Notes under the pieces: generated by a model
Databases searched by the model: none
What the model was told of the DNA's origin: nothing
What the model saw: the letters and a program-made list of their open reading frames with translations, nothing else
Assembly (NCBI RefSeq): GCF_900141875.1
Contig: NZ_FQZE01000017.1
Location: forward strand, 1 to 64,000
Length of the DNA stretch: 64,000 nt
Direction: 5' to 3'
From: Tangfeifania diversioriginum
GTDB lineage: Bacteria; Bacteroidota; Bacteroidia; Bacteroidales; Prolixibacteraceae
Translations under genes and position numbers: made by a program
Part shown: in pieces, positions 50,984 through 59,840 of the stretch
Numbering within the stretch: the stretch's first letter is position 1
How the letters are laid out: each line of letters begins with the position of its first letter

Positions 50984-52291
50984 TTAAACTTTTGGCAGCT
51001 CCCATGGAGCGCGGTAGTCAGGAGTCAGGTATTCGTTGGCGTTGTTATCATCAATAAATTTACTGTTGTCGGCATCCCAGTATAATCGCCGGCCGGTTTT
51101 TAATGCAATATTTCCGAGGTGACAAACCCTTGCGGTGTTGGCTGCAATGGCTACGTTCGCATTTGGTGTTTTGCTTGTGTCTTTTATGCATTCGATGAAA
51201 TTTTTCATGTGATTATTCAGCCCCTGGCCATCACCTTTAATCAATTCCACCCGCTCCATTGCAGGGTTATTCCCACCTTCAGGAATTACTTCCCAACCAC
51301 CACGGTCAACAACGAGCGTTCCGTTGTTGCCCACAAAGCCTACACCATGCGAACGGCCGTAATAGCCACCGTCAATACCAATTCCGTGATCCCACAACAT
51401 GGTATAACCGTCGAATTCATAAAGTGCCTGAAGCGTATCGGGTGTTTCGGCAGCATCTTCGGGGTAAGCAAATTTGCCGCCCATTGCCATAACTGATTTC
51501 GGCGCTTTGGCTTTCATGCCAAATAATCCGTAATCGATGATGTGAACGCCCCAGTCAGTCATCATTCCGCCGGCATAATCCCAAAACCACCTGAAATTAA
51601 AATGAAACCGGTTGGGATTGAACGGACGTTTTTGGGCCGGCCCGAGCCAGAAATCATAATCCACTCCATCGGGCACGGGGCCATCGGGTTTTACAGGAAT
51701 CGACTTCATCCAGCCCTGGTACGACCAAGTGCGTACTGTCCGTATTTTTCCGAGTTTGCCAGAGTGGACAAATTCCACGGCATCCTGCCAGTGTTTATCG
51801 CTGCGCTGCCATTGGCCCACCTGAACTACATTTCCGTAGCGGCTGGCTGCCCGTTCCATAATATTTAATTCTTCAATGGAGTTGGCAAGTGGTTTTTCGC
51901 AGTAAATGTATTTCCCTTCCTGGGCCGCATTAACAAACGGGATGGTGTGCCAGTGGTCAGGCGTTCCGATTATGATCACATCAATTCCGGGTTCTTCCAG
52001 CAACTTTCTGAAATCTTTAAAACCTTTGGGTTTCTTACCCTGGATTTTTTCAGTGTCTGCAATGCGCTGATTCAGAACATTTTCATCCACGTCGGCAATG
52101 GCGGCGCATTCGGTATTGGGCTGGCCCAGGAAAGCCTGCAAGTCAGAAAATCCCATTCCTTTGGCACCAATTAAGCCACAAACCAGTTTTTCGTTTGCTC
52201 CAACGCATGAAGCTAACGGCATTGATGCCGCTACCCCCACCCCGGCAGTTGCCAGTGCCGATTTTTTAATAAAACTTCTTCTGTCTGTCAT
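50984..52291 (-). CDS. Tat-exported Gfo/Idh/MocA oxidoreductase (second cluster)
   Basis: 435 aa. Tat signal DRRSFIKKSALATAGVGVAA with a possible lipobox Cys (ASC). Rossmann start KLVCGLIGAKGMGFSD, EKP motif CEKPLANS, then FWDYAGGMMTDWGVHIIDY. Close in size and layout to the enzyme at 1312-2610. It is the last gene of a leftward trio: a cytosolic Gfo/Idh/MocA enzyme (53521-54681), a TIM-barrel epimerase (52376-53377) and this one. Such trios are typical of inositol or 3-keto-sugar catabolism. The periplasmic location follows from the Tat signal. Confidence 0.88.
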   Translation of the reverse strand: MTDRRSFIKKSALATAGVGVAASMPLASCVGANEKLVCGLIGAKGMGFSDLQAFLGQPNTECAAIADVDENVLNQRIADTEKIQGKKPKGFKDFRKLLEEPGIDVIIIGTPDHWHTIPFVNAAQEGKYIYCEKPLANSIEELNIMERAASRYGNVVQVGQWQRSDKHWQDAVEFVHSGKLGKIRTVRTWSYQGWMKSIPVKPDGPVPDGVDYDFWLGPAQKRPFNPNRFHFNFRWFWDYAGGMMTDWGVHIIDYGLFGMKAKAPKSVMAMGGKFAYPEDAAETPDTLQALYEFDGYTMLWDHGIGIDGGYYGRSHGVGFVGNNGTLVVDRGGWEVIPEGGNNPAMERVELIKGDGQGLNNHMKNFIECIKDTSKTPNANVAIAANTARVCHLGNIALKTGRRLYWDADNSKFIDDNNANEYLTPDYRAPWELPKV

Positions 52292-52375
52292 TTTTTAATT
52301 ATTAGGTTAAATGTTGGTAGCCGGAGGTCTGTTGGTTATCTTTCTGACTTCCGGCTTCGGTCTTTCTTCTTCTTC

Positions 52376-53377
52376 TTATTTATTTTTTTGCATTGCATCA
52401 TCAAAAGCCACGTCCGAAGGTGTAAAGTCAACTTTTTTCACAAATTCGGCGGCTTCAGTTGCTCCGGCATCGCGGTTCATACCGCTGTCTTCCCATTCTA
52501 CTGAAAGCGGTCCGTTGTAGCCAATGTCGTTCAATGCGCGGATGATATTTTCAAAATTCACACTTCCGTGGCCTAAACTACGGAAATTCCAGTAGCGGCG
52601 GTTATCACCAAATTCAGCATGTCCGCCAAAAACGCCGATGCCTTTTGGTACATCGCTCCAGTAGGAATCTTTCATGTGAACATGGAAAATCCGGTCGGAA
52701 AATTCATAAATAAAACGCACATAGTCAACATGCTGATAACCAAAGTGGCTCGGGTCGTAGTTAAATCCGAAGGCCGGGTGGTTATCCAGCGCCTGCAAAG
52801 TCAGGTGAGCAGAGTGAATATCGAATGCAATTTCGGACGGGTGCGCTTCCAATGCAAATTTCACGCCTATTTTCTGGAATTCATCCAGAATAGGAATCCA
52901 GCGTTTGGCGAATTCTTCGTAGCCTTTCTCAATGCGGCCGGCAGGTATTGGCGGAAACGAGTACAGCATGTGCCATATCGGGCTCCCGGTAAATCCGGCC
53001 ACGGTGTTGAGGCCCAGCATTTTGGCCACTTTGGCTGTTTTTATCACTTCTTCTGCTGCCCGCTGACGCACGCCTTCCGGGTCGCCATCACCCCAAATAT
53101 AATCGGGAAGAATTCCTTTGTGGCGCTCGTCGATGATAGCATCCGAAACACATTGCCCCACAAGGTGTGTGGAAATGGTATATAAATCCAAATCGTATTT
53201 TTTCAGCAGTGCTTTGCGTTCGTCGCAATAGGCCTGGTCGGCTTTGTCAATTTCCATGTGGTCGCCCCAGGTGCAAAGCTCGAGGCCATCGTAGCCAAAC
53301 TCTTTTGCTTTTTGGCACATGGTTTCAATGGGTAAGTCGGCCCATTGTCCGGTGAATAGTGTTACTGGTCTTGCCAT
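52376..53377 (-). CDS. Sugar phosphate isomerase/epimerase (TIM barrel)
   Basis: 333 aa, AP-endonuclease-2/IolE-like barrel without signal peptide. Metal ligands in order: Glu in [11 protein letters not shown], Asp/His in [13 protein letters not shown], His in [11 protein letters not shown] and Glu in [14 protein letters not shown]. The DPSHFGYQ and VEWED motifs match the sugar-phosphate isomerase family encoded beside Gfo/Idh/MocA genes, including inosose dehydratases. It likely isomerises or dehydrates the keto-sugar made by its neighbours. Confidence 0.9.
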   Translation of the reverse strand: MARPVTLFTGQWADLPIETMCQKAKEFGYDGLELCTWGDHMEIDKADQAYCDERKALLKKYDLDLYTISTHLVGQCVSDAIIDERHKGILPDYIWGDGDPEGVRQRAAEEVIKTAKVAKMLGLNTVAGFTGSPIWHMLYSFPPIPAGRIEKGYEEFAKRWIPILDEFQKIGVKFALEAHPSEIAFDIHSAHLTLQALDNHPAFGFNYDPSHFGYQHVDYVRFIYEFSDRIFHVHMKDSYWSDVPKGIGVFGGHAEFGDNRRYWNFRSLGHGSVNFENIIRALNDIGYNGPLSVEWEDSGMNRDAGATEAAEFVKKVDFTPSDVAFDDAMQKNK

Positions 53378-53407
53378 GATTTATATTTTTAAGAGCCTCT
53401 CCCCAAA

Positions 53408-53504
53408 CCCTCTCCAACGGAGAGGGGGGTAGGAGCGGCTGTAGTTCATACAAATTTTTTACGGATTTATTTATAAACCCGTTTATTCTCCCCCTTTGGG
53501 GGAG
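53408..53504. repeat. Tandem GC-rich hairpins between sugar-cluster genes
   Basis: Two hairpins: CCCTCTCC/GGAGAGGG (53408-53426) and CTCCCCC/GGGGGAG (53488-53504), the latter followed by TTAGAGGGGGCTT. They are of the same type as 9452-9470, and split the operon-like trio by 143 bases. Similar repeats occur at many intergenic sites in Bacteroidota genomes, from memory. Confidence 0.6.
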
Positions 53505-53520
53505 TTAGAGGGGGCTTCTT

Positions 53521-54681
53521 TTACTCTCCGAATTTCACCCATTTTACTTCATCGTCGTATCCGGCCTTTACCACTGTGTCGATGAACTGCATTCCGCGTA
53601 TTCCATCCTGAATTCCCGGGAAGTCGAGCATTTCGGCAGTTGGTTGTTTGCCTTCTTTTTTGGCCATTATTGTCAGAGCAAAATTGCGGTAAATATTTGC
53701 AAATGCCTCGAGATAGCCTTCCGGATGTCCACCGGGCGTGCGCGAATTATGAGCAGCTACTTCGCTGTCCATCGTGGCACCCACGCGTAAGATTTGAGTT
53801 GGCTGGTCGGTCCATTTTACAATAAGCGAATTGGGTTCATGCTGGAACCATTCCAGGCCGCCTTTTTCACCGTAAACTCTGATTTTGATGGCATTTTCTT
53901 CGCCGGCAGCAACTTGGGTTGCCAGTAGAATTCCGGTGGCATCTTGCTCAAAACGGAGCAATGCTGCCCCATCATCATCGAGCCGGCGGTTGGGAACATA
54001 GGTATTCAGGTCGGCGCAAAGTTCAGTAACGCGCAGTCCCGAAATGTATTCAGCCAACTGGTGGGCATGCGTTCCAATATCGCCCATACAACCTGCTTTT
54101 CCCGATTTTTTCGGATCGGTACGCCACGAGGCCTGGGCATTTCCTTCGTTTTCAGCTGCCCCCGATAGCCAGCCCTGCGGGTATTCCGCATAAATTTTTC
54201 GGATTTTACCGAAATTTCCGTCGGCAACCATTTTGCGGGCATGTTTCACTGCCGGATAGCCGGAATAAGTGTGGGTTAAAGCGAGTGTCAAACCGGTTTC
54301 TTCCAGTTTCTCGTTCAGCTTCAATGCTTCATCGAGTGTAAAGGTAATCGGTTTGTCAATAACAACATGAAACCCGTTTTCGAGTGCCATCATGGCCGGG
54401 CCGAAGTGAACGAAGTTGGGTGTTACAATCGTTACAAAATCCATCCGTTCGCCCTCGGGTAGCTGTGCCTCTTTTTCAAACATTTCCTGGTAGGTTTCAT
54501 ATACCCGGTTTTCAGGAAGGTAATACAGCTTGCCTGATTCTTTTGAAATTTCGGGATTCACACTGAAACAGCCGCAAACCAGTTCAATCTGGTTATCCAT
54601 AAATGCTGCCAGCCGGTGAACGGCTCCAATAAACGCGTCGGTTCCACCACCGACCATTCCCATACGAAGTTTTCTATTCAT
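53521..54681 (-). CDS. Cytoplasmic Gfo/Idh/MocA family oxidoreductase
   Basis: 386 aa, no Tat or Sec signal. The Rossmann loop is MGMVGGGTDAFIGAVHRLAA and the catalytic-region motif is DKP (VIDKPITF) in place of EKP, common in this subfamily. The C-terminal domain has GCMGDIGTHAHQLAEY, where the His pair completes the active site. It begins the leftward trio; its probable role is redox of a sugar at C2, C3 or C5 with NAD(P) in the cytosol, complementing the exported enzyme of the same trio. Confidence 0.9.
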   Translation of the reverse strand: MNRKLRMGMVGGGTDAFIGAVHRLAAFMDNQIELVCGCFSVNPEISKESGKLYYLPENRVYETYQEMFEKEAQLPEGERMDFVTIVTPNFVHFGPAMMALENGFHVVIDKPITFTLDEALKLNEKLEETGLTLALTHTYSGYPAVKHARKMVADGNFGKIRKIYAEYPQGWLSGAAENEGNAQASWRTDPKKSGKAGCMGDIGTHAHQLAEYISGLRVTELCADLNTYVPNRRLDDDGAALLRFEQDATGILLATQVAAGEENAIKIRVYGEKGGLEWFQHEPNSLIVKWTDQPTQILRVGATMDSEVAAHNSRTPGGHPEGYLEAFANIYRNFALTIMAKKEGKQPTAEMLDFPGIQDGIRGMQFIDTVVKAGYDDEVKWVKFGE

Positions 54682-55000
54682 ATCTATTTTGTTTTAGTTG
54701 ATTTGGCAAAATCAGACCCTAAAATTAACAACTCTTTTGAAATGAAGCAATTTTCAGAATGCAGACTTTTCAGATTTTGAAACAGTTAAAAATTTTCCGG
54801 TATTATTTACTATTGCCCGATACTGTTTCGTTTCCTGAAAGTCAGCAGGTAAGAGCAATTAAATAGAAAAAAGCAGTTTTTACTTTTAGGTAGTGTTTCC
54901 TAAAAATCAGTCATGTATTCAGGAAATTAAATGTTTTTTTGGGCCACAAATGATTACTTTTAAGCGCTTTTTTTTCAAATCAACATAAACCGACAAAATA
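54682..55000. other. Divergent promoter region between the two halves of the sugar cluster
   Basis: 319 bases between oppositely read sugar genes. It contains AAGCGCTT (54962-54969), a perfect palindrome embedded in T-rich sequence (TTTTAAGCGCTTTT), 31 bases before the ATG at 55001 and a candidate operator. No exact TAnnTTTG for either gene; TTACTTTT at 54954-54961 is close. Confidence 0.4.
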
Positions 55001-55930
55001 ATGAAGAGAAGAAATTTTATTAAAAACACTGCTGTTAGCGGAATGGCGTTAACAGGACTTGCAACTGCAACCGGAGCTTATGGTTCCGAAACTGTTTCAT
55101 CAAACTCGGCTAAATTTAAACTGAAATATGCTCCCGGTTTGGGAACGTTTCGTGAAAGTGCCGGATCTGATCCTATTGACAACATCAAATTTATTGCCGA
55201 CCAGGGATTTACAGCTGTTTTCGACAACGGACTTGCCTGGAGAGAAGCCGCGGTTCAGGAAAAAATAGGAAACGAACTGGCCCGGCTGGGAATGGATTTG
55301 GGACCTTTTATTGTGTATGCCGACCACGGTAAAAAATATATGGTTACCAACGATACGGAAGTTAAGGAGATGCTTAAGCAAAAGACAACCGAAGCACTTG
55401 AAGTTCAGAAGAGAACCGGCGCAAAAACCGGTTTGATCACTCCCGGGTTGTACGACGAAAGAATGGACTTGGATTACCAAACCATAAATGTGATTGAAAA
55501 TATGCGCCTTTGTTGCGACATTGCCGGCAAAACCGGGCTGGAACTTGTGATGGAACCTCTCAACCGCCAGGTGGATCACCCTGGGTTGTTTTTAACATCA
55601 ATGCCGCAGTCAAAAATGATTTGCGTAGCCGTGAATCATCCGAGCTGTAAAATTGTGGATGACTTATACCACCAGCAAATCACCGAAGGAAACCTGATAA
55701 GGAATATGGATTTGTGCTGGGATTATATCGGAGCATTCCACATTGGCGACAATCCGGGAAGGAACGAACCCACCACCGGTGAAATCAACTACAAAAATAT
55801 ATTCAAACATATTTACGATAAAGGTTACCAGGGAACACTCTGCTGCGAACATGGAAAAAGCAAAGGCGGCAAAGAAGGCGAAATGGCCTTAATTCAGGCT
55901 TACCGGGAGGTAGATTCCTTTGAGGTATAA
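55001..55930 (+). CDS. Tat-exported TIM-barrel isomerase/epimerase, paralog 1
   Basis: 309 aa. Tat signal MKRRNFIKNTAVSGMAL, then an AP-endonuclease-2-like TIM barrel. Metal ligands: Glu in LELVMEPLNRQ, Asp in CKIVDDLYHQQITEGN, His in GAFHIGDNPGRN and Glu in LCCEHGKS. The D-x-Y-H-x-Q-x3-EG and GDNPGR patterns resemble hydroxypyruvate isomerase. The next gene is a close paralog. Exported, so it acts on a free sugar or keto-sugar in the periplasm. Substrate unknown; hydroxypyruvate isomerase is unlikely outside the cytosol. Confidence 0.87.
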   Translation: MKRRNFIKNTAVSGMALTGLATATGAYGSETVSSNSAKFKLKYAPGLGTFRESAGSDPIDNIKFIADQGFTAVFDNGLAWREAAVQEKIGNELARLGMDLGPFIVYADHGKKYMVTNDTEVKEMLKQKTTEALEVQKRTGAKTGLITPGLYDERMDLDYQTINVIENMRLCCDIAGKTGLELVMEPLNRQVDHPGLFLTSMPQSKMICVAVNHPSCKIVDDLYHQQITEGNLIRNMDLCWDYIGAFHIGDNPGRNEPTTGEINYKNIFKHIYDKGYQGTLCCEHGKSKGGKEGEMALIQAYREVDSFEV

Positions 55931-55950
55931 AACGAAGTTAAGAGAGCAAT

Positions 55951-55990
55951 CCAAACAGGCTGATTCAAAATTTTGAGTCAGCCTGTTTGG
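55951..55990. repeat. 40-bp palindrome between the two paralogs
   Basis: CCAAACAGGCTGA at the left pairs with TCAGCCTGTTTGG at the right, and the middle TCAAAATTTTGA is itself palindromic; one T-G mispair breaks a full 40-base dyad. A weak T-run follows, so it may terminate transcription or be a repeat or protein site. Confidence 0.65.
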
Positions 55991-56142
55991 GTTATAAAAG
56001 AGACGGGGTAATTCCAATAATCCATAAACCCGGTCTCCCCGCCGTGTAATATTTTGAAGAAGTTGAAATTAATGGGAAGTAATTCGTCGATAATTCTTTA
56101 TTTTTACGAGTACAGAATATTCATTCATAAACCGATATAATC

Positions 56143-57066
56143 ATGAAAAGACGAAATTTTTTAAAGAACACGGCGGCAAGCAGTATCGCATTGTCAGGCC
56201 TGGGTAGTGTAATGGGAGCTTCTGCATCTGAATCAGTTATTTCCAACGACAATGCGTTCAAATTAAATTATGCCCCGCATTTCGGAATGTTCAGGCACAG
56301 TGCCGGCGACGACCTGATTGACCAGCTAAAATTTATGGCCGACCAGGGATTTACAGCTTTCGAAGATAACGGTATGACAGGACGAGATGTGGCAACCCAG
56401 GAAAAAATTGGCGAAACACTCGAAAAACTGGGAATGACAATGGGTGTTTTTGTGGTACCCAAGGGCGGAAACATGGCCAATACCCTGGCTGCGGGCAAAA
56501 AAGAACATGTCGATATTTTTCTGGAAGGATGCCGCCAGTCGGTTGAGGTTGCAAAACGCGTGAATGCCAAATGGATGACCGTGGTTCCGGGGGCTTTTGA
56601 AAGATGGCTGCCCATTGGTGTACAAACTGCCAACGTAATTGAAGCGCTGCGTAGAGGGGCTGAAATTCTCGAGCCGCACGGCCTTACCATGGTGCTCGAA
56701 CCGCTTTCCGATTCGCCCGATCTGTTTTTGCAAACTTCTGACCAAACTTACATGATTTGCAAAGCCGTAAACAGCCCGGCCTGTAAAATTCTGTACGATA
56801 TTTACCACCTTCAAAAAACCGAAGGACACCTGATTCACAATATCGATCTGACATGGGATGAAATTGCCTATTTTCAGTTAGGCGATAATCCGGGAAGAAA
56901 TGAACCCACGACCGGCGAAATCAATTACAAAAATATATTTAAACACATCTACAACAAAGGATTTAGCGGCGTGGTAGGCATGGAGCACGGCAACTCCGAG
57001 CCGGGGATTGAAGGAGAAAAGAAACTGATAAAAGCATACCGCGAAGTGGATGCATTTGAAGTGTGA
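56143..57066 (+). CDS. Tat-exported TIM-barrel isomerase/epimerase, paralog 2
   Basis: 307 aa. Tat signal MKRRNFLKNTAASSIALSGL. Same fold and ligand order as the preceding gene: Glu in LTMVLEPLSDS, Asp in CKILYDIYHLQKTEGH, Gln in AYFQLGDNPGRN, Glu in GMEHGNS. YDIYHLQKTEG is a textbook hydroxypyruvate-isomerase-like motif, whereas paralog 1 has VDDLYHQQITEG. The C-terminal third is nearly identical between the two, the middle much less so. The tandem arrangement suggests duplication with change of substrate. A terminator follows. Confidence 0.87.
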   Translation: MKRRNFLKNTAASSIALSGLGSVMGASASESVISNDNAFKLNYAPHFGMFRHSAGDDLIDQLKFMADQGFTAFEDNGMTGRDVATQEKIGETLEKLGMTMGVFVVPKGGNMANTLAAGKKEHVDIFLEGCRQSVEVAKRVNAKWMTVVPGAFERWLPIGVQTANVIEALRRGAEILEPHGLTMVLEPLSDSPDLFLQTSDQTYMICKAVNSPACKILYDIYHLQKTEGHLIHNIDLTWDEIAYFQLGDNPGRNEPTTGEINYKNIFKHIYNKGFSGVVGMEHGNSEPGIEGEKKLIKAYREVDAFEV

Positions 57067-57095
57067 TTCGAAAGTTGTGCTAAAATAAAAAAAGG

Positions 57096-57133
57096 AAGAG
57101 GCTGGTTCTATCATTGTTTCAGCCTCTTTTTTA
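57096..57133 (+). terminator. Intrinsic terminator after paralog 2
   Basis: AAGAGGCTG and CAGCCTCTT form a 9-bp stem with a 15-base loop, followed by a T-run. Confidence 0.65.
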
Positions 57134-57181
57134 ATGTGGTTTTGGAGAATGTCGTTGATTTGAATGATTGGCAATTATCTG

Positions 57182-58558
57182 TCAGTTAATTATTATTGAT
57201 TGATTTGAAACGGTACCATTTCCGCTAAGTTTTACCAGGTAAAATCCTTTCACGTTTGGTGGCAGATCTATAGTTTGTATTGTGCTCGTATTCATTTTTT
57301 TGCTGAAAATAGTTTTGCCATTCAAATCAGTTATTTCAACCCGGGAACCATGGATTGCTTTTTGGGGTAATTCAATTGTAAATGTTCCGGTATTCGGATT
57401 GGGATAAACCCGGAACGTCATTTCATTTGTGTTGGCTGCTTTAACTGAGGTGGTATTTGCATACTTCACCACGGTTGTCCGTCTTAGCTTCCAATGATCG
57501 CGAAAAGCAAGATGAGGCACACCACTTGCCGAAAAAGCAAGGCTGGTATAATCTGCTCCTGATTTTGATGCAACCTCACCCACCTGTTCCCAGCCAGTTT
57601 CGGTGTATTTCATCAATGTGGCTTTTTCTCCTTCTCCGTCGTCGCTGAAAGCTATGTGCGGAACTCCGTTTGGGGCGAACTTCACCGTGGGATAAAAGGC
57701 AGTTCCTTTTGAAAGTCCGTCTGTTCCGAGCGGCACCCAGCCGGATCCATCGAATTTGTAAAGTGTGGCTTTTGCGTCGGTGCCCCTGGTAGCCAAATAC
57801 GGAGTGTTGTTATACACAGCCAGGCATTGGTAGGCGTCGTGGGTGCTCGCAGAAAAACCCTGCTGTCCAAGTACTTCCCAGGCCGAGCTTGCGCTGTTGT
57901 ATTTCATCACGCTGGCGCGGTAGTTTGCACCGTAATCTCTGTACGACACGTAGGGAGTTCCGTTTTCCACCGCAATGTCGATTACATTTGTCATGAAACC
58001 GGTGGAGAAACCGGGAGTACCAACTGTTGCCCAACCTTCACCTCCGTTTTTTATGACTGTAATTTTGCTGTTTTGCACCGCATCCTGAAAGGCCAGCCAA
58101 AGGGTGCCGTTTTCAATTGCCAGGCTCACCTCATCAGCTATATTTTCGGTAATACCGGGCCCTCCAACGAAAACCCAGTCGGTTCCGTCGAATTTCATCA
58201 CCGATGCTTTGCGCCCATTTGCTACATCGCAAAATGCCACATAAGGTGTGTTTCCTGAGATTGCAAAACACAGGCTGTTGGCCTTTCCTGGGGTAAATCC
58301 CGCACTGCCTACCACTTCCCACTCCTCTTCGTTAAATTTCATTACGGTTGCTTTGTCGTCATGTGTACGGTCCATATAAGCAACATAAGGAGTCTCTCCT
58401 ATAAAAGCGATGGACTGGCTGAATGTTTCACCTTCTGAAAAACCTTCGGCACCTACCGGAACCCAGTTTTGTGCAGAGGATGGAATAAAACCCCAGAACG
58501 TCAGAAGTAGGCAGGTAAGTAGGGTTTGCCTCCTGCCTGATTTTTTTGTTTTAGCCAT
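57182..58558 (-). CDS. Secreted repeat protein with T9SS type A sorting domain
   Basis: 458 aa. Signal peptide ending SSAQ. Residues ~30-370 consist of about seven repeats of ~48 residues, each with a GxPYVAY-like strand and a K(A/S)xVMKF element (PYVAYMDRTHDDKATVMKF, PYVAFCDVANGRKASVMKF), suggestive of a beta-propeller. The last ~80 residues form the T9SS C-terminal domain (FRVYPNPNTGTFTIELP, VEITDLNGKTIFSKKM, FYLVKLSGNG). The protein is probably exported through the type IX system and anchored or released at the cell surface. Binding partner unknown. It is the distal gene of a leftward trio. Confidence 0.9.
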   Translation of the reverse strand: MAKTKKSGRRQTLLTCLLLTFWGFIPSSAQNWVPVGAEGFSEGETFSQSIAFIGETPYVAYMDRTHDDKATVMKFNEEEWEVVGSAGFTPGKANSLCFAISGNTPYVAFCDVANGRKASVMKFDGTDWVFVGGPGITENIADEVSLAIENGTLWLAFQDAVQNSKITVIKNGGEGWATVGTPGFSTGFMTNVIDIAVENGTPYVSYRDYGANYRASVMKYNSASSAWEVLGQQGFSASTHDAYQCLAVYNNTPYLATRGTDAKATLYKFDGSGWVPLGTDGLSKGTAFYPTVKFAPNGVPHIAFSDDGEGEKATLMKYTETGWEQVGEVASKSGADYTSLAFSASGVPHLAFRDHWKLRRTTVVKYANTTSVKAANTNEMTFRVYPNPNTGTFTIELPQKAIHGSRVEITDLNGKTIFSKKMNTSTIQTIDLPPNVKGFYLVKLSGNGTVSNQSIIIN

Positions 58559-58575
58559 GGTAATTCGGTTTTAGG

Positions 58576-59223
58576 TTAATTATTTGCCGAACTGATAATA
58601 CCAAAAGTTTGGTCGGTGCCGTCTTCAAAGTAAACTTTTAACCCAACCATTCCCCATTTGTGGATGCCAATGAATTCAATTTTGGAAACGCCGGGAATCC
58701 CTCTGCCGGTTTCCTGTACGTGAATAGTTTTAATAAGAAAAAAGCCCCACTCGTAAACATCTTCTTTCGAAACCTTCGAAACTTTTCTTTCCAATTTTTT
58801 ACCGTTGTGTTTCAACGAGTAGGTGTCGCCCTCTTTGGCATCGTAGTCCATAATAGTTAGATTGCCTTCTTCGTAAACACTTTGAAATCCCTTGGTGGTA
58901 ATTCTGTAGTCGCGGCTTACACTTGCGCGGTTGCCACTCACGGTAACATCTGGCATGGCCGAAATCATTTCCAAAACTGCCGGGTTGGTGATGGTTGCAG
59001 AATAGGTAATTGTTGATACTTCGCCATTGCGGGCAGTAACCACTGCGTCGGCATCGGTAACGCCATTTGGTAAAGCGGTTATCCCGTAACTGGTGTTCAC
59101 TTCTCCCATGGGTGATGGTTCACCGCCTAAGGGTTTGTCGTCTCCATCAATTAAACTGCACGATGGAAATGCCAGCACGGCTAAAATTAAAGTTGCAGCA
59201 AAAGGTAAAATGTAATTTTTCAT
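58576..59223 (-). CDS. Hypothetical lipoprotein
   Basis: 215 aa. Lipoprotein signal with the acceptor Cys in LAFPSCSLIDGDD. The rest is beta-rich with no recognised family. Its start is two bases downstream of the stop of the 166-aa membrane protein gene, and its stop 17 bases before the T9SS protein start, so the three are one transcription unit. A surface-exposed or periplasmic role linked to the T9SS protein is inferred. Confidence 0.75.
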   Translation of the reverse strand: MKNYILPFAATLILAVLAFPSCSLIDGDDKPLGGEPSPMGEVNTSYGITALPNGVTDADAVVTARNGEVSTITYSATITNPAVLEMISAMPDVTVSGNRASVSRDYRITTKGFQSVYEEGNLTIMDYDAKEGDTYSLKHNGKKLERKVSKVSKEDVYEWGFFLIKTIHVQETGRGIPGVSKIEFIGIHKWGMVGLKVYFEDGTDQTFGIISSANN

Positions 59224-59225
59224 GA

Positions 59226-59726
59226 TTAGTCAGTTTTAAATGAATGGTTATTTTTTGTTTTATGGAATTTGAAAATCAATATTCTGAATCCAACGATAAA
59301 GGCAAGCAGAAATAATGGGAATACCGATGTGGCAAAGAGAAATACCGGCCAGCCGTAAATGAAAAGAAAACAGGCAATCCAAATTCCGGAAGAAATAAAT
59401 ACAGCATAAATAAGTGCTTTTATCCTAAGCGTATTTAGTTCGGGTTTCTCGTTTCTCTCGGATGAAAAGCCAATAAAAATTAAACCCAGAGTTAGAAAAA
59501 CGGCTGCTGTTTCATCGAGCAAATTGGTTTGTGCCACAACAAAAGTGCGTGTTTCCATGTATGATGTCAGAAAAGCAAAGACCTTCGTGGTAAAAAAATC
59601 GGGTTTGCCTCCCGCAAAATAGAGGTACCCTGCCAGGCCGGCAATTAATAACAAGGCTGCTCCGGCGTACCTGAACCAGTGCTTCAACAGCGGAAAGTAG
59701 AAATTTTGATTATCTGAATCATCCAT
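59226..59726 (-). CDS. Hypothetical integral membrane protein
   Basis: 166 aa with four predicted transmembrane helices (about residues 17-35, 68-86, 103-122 and 126-148) and charged ends. No recognised family. First gene of a leftward trio with a lipoprotein and a T9SS-sorted repeat protein, divergent from an AraC-type regulator with a membrane sensor domain. This suggests that the trio is regulated by it. Confidence 0.7.
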   Translation of the reverse strand: MDDSDNQNFYFPLLKHWFRYAGAALLLIAGLAGYLYFAGGKPDFFTTKVFAFLTSYMETRTFVVAQTNLLDETAAVFLTLGLIFIGFSSERNEKPELNTLRIKALIYAVFISSGIWIACFLFIYGWPVFLFATSVFPLFLLAFIVGFRILIFKFHKTKNNHSFKTD

Positions 59727-59840
59727 GTGGTAAATATATTTACGGAGGATTCAATAATTATTCCCATATTGTAAATTTGATGCTTAAAAGGTAAATTGCA
59801 GGCTTAATTATATTTTGTCTAAATACTAACTGGCTAAATA

